From Bdellovibrionales bacterium RIFOXYC1_FULL_37_79 (GTDB lineage Bacteria > Bdellovibrionota > Bacteriovoracia > Bacteriovoracales > Bacteriovoracaceae): DNA of 64,000 bases. The notes below the pieces were generated by a model. The model saw only the letters and a list, made by a program, of their open reading frames with translations, did not search any database and was not told where the DNA came from. The DNA lies in contig MEQB01000070.1 of the NCBI GenBank assembly GCA_001770015.1, forward strand, positions 62,001 to 126,000, in the 5' to 3' direction. The position numbers and the translations under genes are program-made. This document shows, piece after piece, positions 62,531 through 64,000 of this stretch (position 1 is its first letter; every line of letters begins with the position of its first letter).

Positions 62531-62935
62531 CTAGCGAATTCTGGTACACTTAAAAATCAGGTTCTCTACGGAGGCACCGTCATGATCATCAAAAGTCAAG
62601 TAAAGGAAAGTTACTTCGTTGACTTGATATTCATGGACTTGCTTTGAAAATTTCAAAGTATAATCAGCGGTATAGTACCAATCATAGGAAAAATCAATTA
62701 AATCCATCTTTGAACCATTTTCCATTATGGAAGTCTTTTTCATTCCAAAAGGAAGGTCTTTAAGTATTTGAGCATCTCTAAAGTAACTGATATCACTAAA
62801 TTCGATTACATTTCTATCAGCATGAATTTCAAATTTCATAGTTGCTGCGTAAGCGTCTTCACATTCAAAATAATAGCTTTGACCAAATGAAAATTGAGAA
62901 ATAATCAAACTCAAACCAATTAACAATTTTTTCAT
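62531..62935 (-). CDS. Small secreted protein of unknown function
   Basis: 134 residues with a signal peptide (LLIGLSLIISQFSFG) and GGAGG six bases before the ATG. Two cysteines, one just after the start of the mature part (FECEDAYA) and one near the C-terminus (FKCTRIR), may form a disulfide. Strands such as KFEIHADRNVIEFSDIS and YTLKFSKQVHEYQV suggest a beta-sandwich. Family unknown. Confidence 0.7.
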   Translation of the reverse strand: MKKLLIGLSLIISQFSFGQSYYFECEDAYAATMKFEIHADRNVIEFSDISYFRDAQILKDLPFGMKKTSIMENGSKMDLIDFSYDWYYTADYTLKFSKQVHEYQVNEVTFLYLTFDDHDGASVENLIFKCTRIR

Positions 62936-63071
62936 AATCCCTCCAATTAAATTCTTTATCCTTCAAAGATATATCATATTTTTAAATACACGGTACCATT
63001 TATTTTGATTTTACCAAAACTCATGAATATTTTACACAGCAAGGAAAACTGGTAAGGTATAAGCTCTGGAA

Positions 63072-63620
63072 TTAAATCCTATCAAAATTTATTAAAATCC
63101 GGCTTGGGTATTTAGGTGAATGATGAAGCTTGGTCATGTTATAAATTTTCCCCAAAGGTGCTTGCCTTATTTTTACCAACAGATTTTCATTGGCATGGAA
63201 TAACTGTTCCAAAGGGCAAGTTTTAATAAACACTCTATTGACTTTATTGTTTTTCTTTACCCGGACCTCTGGATTGCAAATTTCTAACTGAATCTCATTC
63301 CCATTGCTATCCAATTTATAAATAAACACTTCAATCCCCACCTCCCTGACATCAAATTCCACATAAAGATTCAAAATAATCGGACCGTTCAATACAAAGG
63401 ACTCGGTAGGTTTATCGGTAGGTTTATAGGAAAAAACTAAATCATCGTTTTCACTTAACAGACTTTCGGGTCGCCCATCCAGAATATTATTATTATTCAA
63501 GACTTTATCACTATGGTAATTTTTAAAATATAGTGACAATGGTAAAGTGGACATGCCGGCGTATGCAAAATTCAATACACCCAACGCAAAAATAATGAAT
63601 AACAATACATGTTTTTTCAC
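63072..63620 (-). CDS. Small secreted protein of unknown function
   Basis: 182 residues from a GTG at 63620. A signal peptide (VLLFIIFALGVLNFAYA) precedes a beta-rich protein (SFVLNGPIILNLYVEFDVREV is one strand block). Two cysteines (ICNP, TCPL) may form a disulfide. It resembles a carbohydrate- or protein-binding beta-sandwich only in strand rhythm. No strong ribosome-binding site. Family unknown. Confidence 0.65.
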   Translation of the reverse strand: MKKHVLLFIIFALGVLNFAYAGMSTLPLSLYFKNYHSDKVLNNNNILDGRPESLLSENDDLVFSYKPTDKPTESFVLNGPIILNLYVEFDVREVGIEVFIYKLDSNGNEIQLEICNPEVRVKKNNKVNRVFIKTCPLEQLFHANENLLVKIRQAPLGKIYNMTKLHHSPKYPSRILINFDRI

Positions 63621-63826
63621 TGAAACAGTCCGGTTTAGTTACTATTGATTTTGTATATCCAATATGAATTTTTGTAAAGAACCCTTGTAAAATCTATAGC
63701 TCATTACCTGACTAATTAAATTTATTTAAGAGAAAAATTCCTACTCACCAAATTAAGCATATTGTTGTATTCTAAGGACATAAGGTGCATATGTATTCAA
63801 GATAATTACACTATGAGAGAACAAAA

Positions 63827-64000
63827 ATGAGAAAAGGCAACTTACTAATTATCGATGATGAAATAGACATTATTGAAATCATCAAAGATATTTTATCAAA
63901 ATTTTCTATTAATATCTACACCGCCCAAAGCGGAAGAGAGGCCCTGGAAAAAATCAAGTCTTATAACATGCATCTGATTATTTGTGACATTAATATGCCA
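63827..64000 (+). CDS. Response regulator receiver domain (cut by right edge)
   Basis: 58 codons are readable. The N-terminus KGNLLIIDDEIDIIEIIKDI has the acidic pair (D-D-E) of a receiver domain. CDINMP at the end contains the phosphorylated Asp, just before the window stops. The rest of the protein and any output domain lie outside. GAGAGA lies upstream of the ATG. Confidence 0.85.
   Translation, partial: MRKGNLLIIDDEIDIIEIIKDILSKFSINIYTAQSGREALEKIKSYNMHLIICDINMP

Noticed and set aside
62438-62647. Plus-strand frame of about 68 codons after a perfect ribosome-binding site
   Set aside because: Most of it is antisense to the 3' end of the secreted-protein gene at 62531-62935, and the ribosome-binding site is the mirror arm of the palindrome; no recognisable protein.
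1-64000. tRNA, rRNA, CRISPR arrays, insertion sequences, prophage genes
   Set aside because: I saw no convincing cloverleaf, spaced repeats, transposase or phage structural gene in the window.

Overview
The window is AT-rich chromosomal DNA from a Gram-negative bacterium. It carries lipoproteins, an outer-membrane beta-barrel, ExbB/ExbD-type motor proteins, many Sec-secreted orphan proteins, and an FHA/TonB-like protein with a C-terminal domain of the Myxococcus AgmX/PglI kind next to TPR proteins. Together these point to the former Deltaproteobacteria, most likely Bdellovibrionota (Bacteriovorax- or Bdellovibrio-like). This assignment is inferred from gene content; no rRNA is present. I saw no tRNA, rRNA, CRISPR array, transposase or phage structural gene. 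No stretch longer than about 300 bases is without a gene.

1-21,000 is accessory in character. It has five GNAT acetyltransferases plus a GNAT tail fragment, three P-loop kinases of one family (two of them close duplicates), a NUDIX hydrolase, a 2H phosphoesterase and an NAD-dependent epimerase. It also holds a TldD/PmbA peptidase pair, a large orphan secreted protein, a putative zinc-protease-like protein, an AAA/STAND-type ATPase and a SAM methyltransferase. Three toxin-antitoxin units lie here: an MNT/HEPN pair at 1.1-2.2 kb flanked by 42-bp direct repeats, a DUF4258-like toxin with an in-frame stop plus MqsA-type antitoxin at 19.0-19.8 kb, and an MntA/HepT pair at 20.0-20.9 kb. At 14.6-16.6 kb a probable lipoprotein with a toxin-like C-terminal tail is followed by a tightly coupled candidate immunity gene.

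21,000-25,400 holds housekeeping genes: polA, an RDD membrane protein, thioredoxin and phosphoheptose isomerase (gmhA). 25,500-35,700 holds a likely envelope-spanning machine: an ExbB/TolQ-like and two ExbD/TolR-like proteins on the plus strand face a tightly packed minus-strand operon. That operon encodes a beta-barrel, two large TPR/periplasmic proteins, a TPR lipoprotein, a small periplasmic protein and an FHA-TM-AgmX/PglI protein. The set resembles the Agl-Glt gliding machinery of Myxococcus and its relatives in predatory bacteria. 35,700-41,500 is an AddAB-like helicase-nuclease pair.

41,500-55,200 mixes secreted and membrane orphans (a degenerate alkaline-phosphatase-fold lipoprotein and a three-gene secreted-protein operon) with hisS, valS, a DUF374 acyltransferase, an RNA-ligase-like protein and an RlmM/FtsJ-like methyltransferase. 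55,200-61,300 has an MFS transporter, two aldehyde dehydrogenases (one pruA-like) with a divergent LysR regulator, and wrbA. 61,300-63,600 has four small secreted orphan proteins, one with its ribosome-binding site inside a palindrome. A response-regulator gene runs off the right edge.
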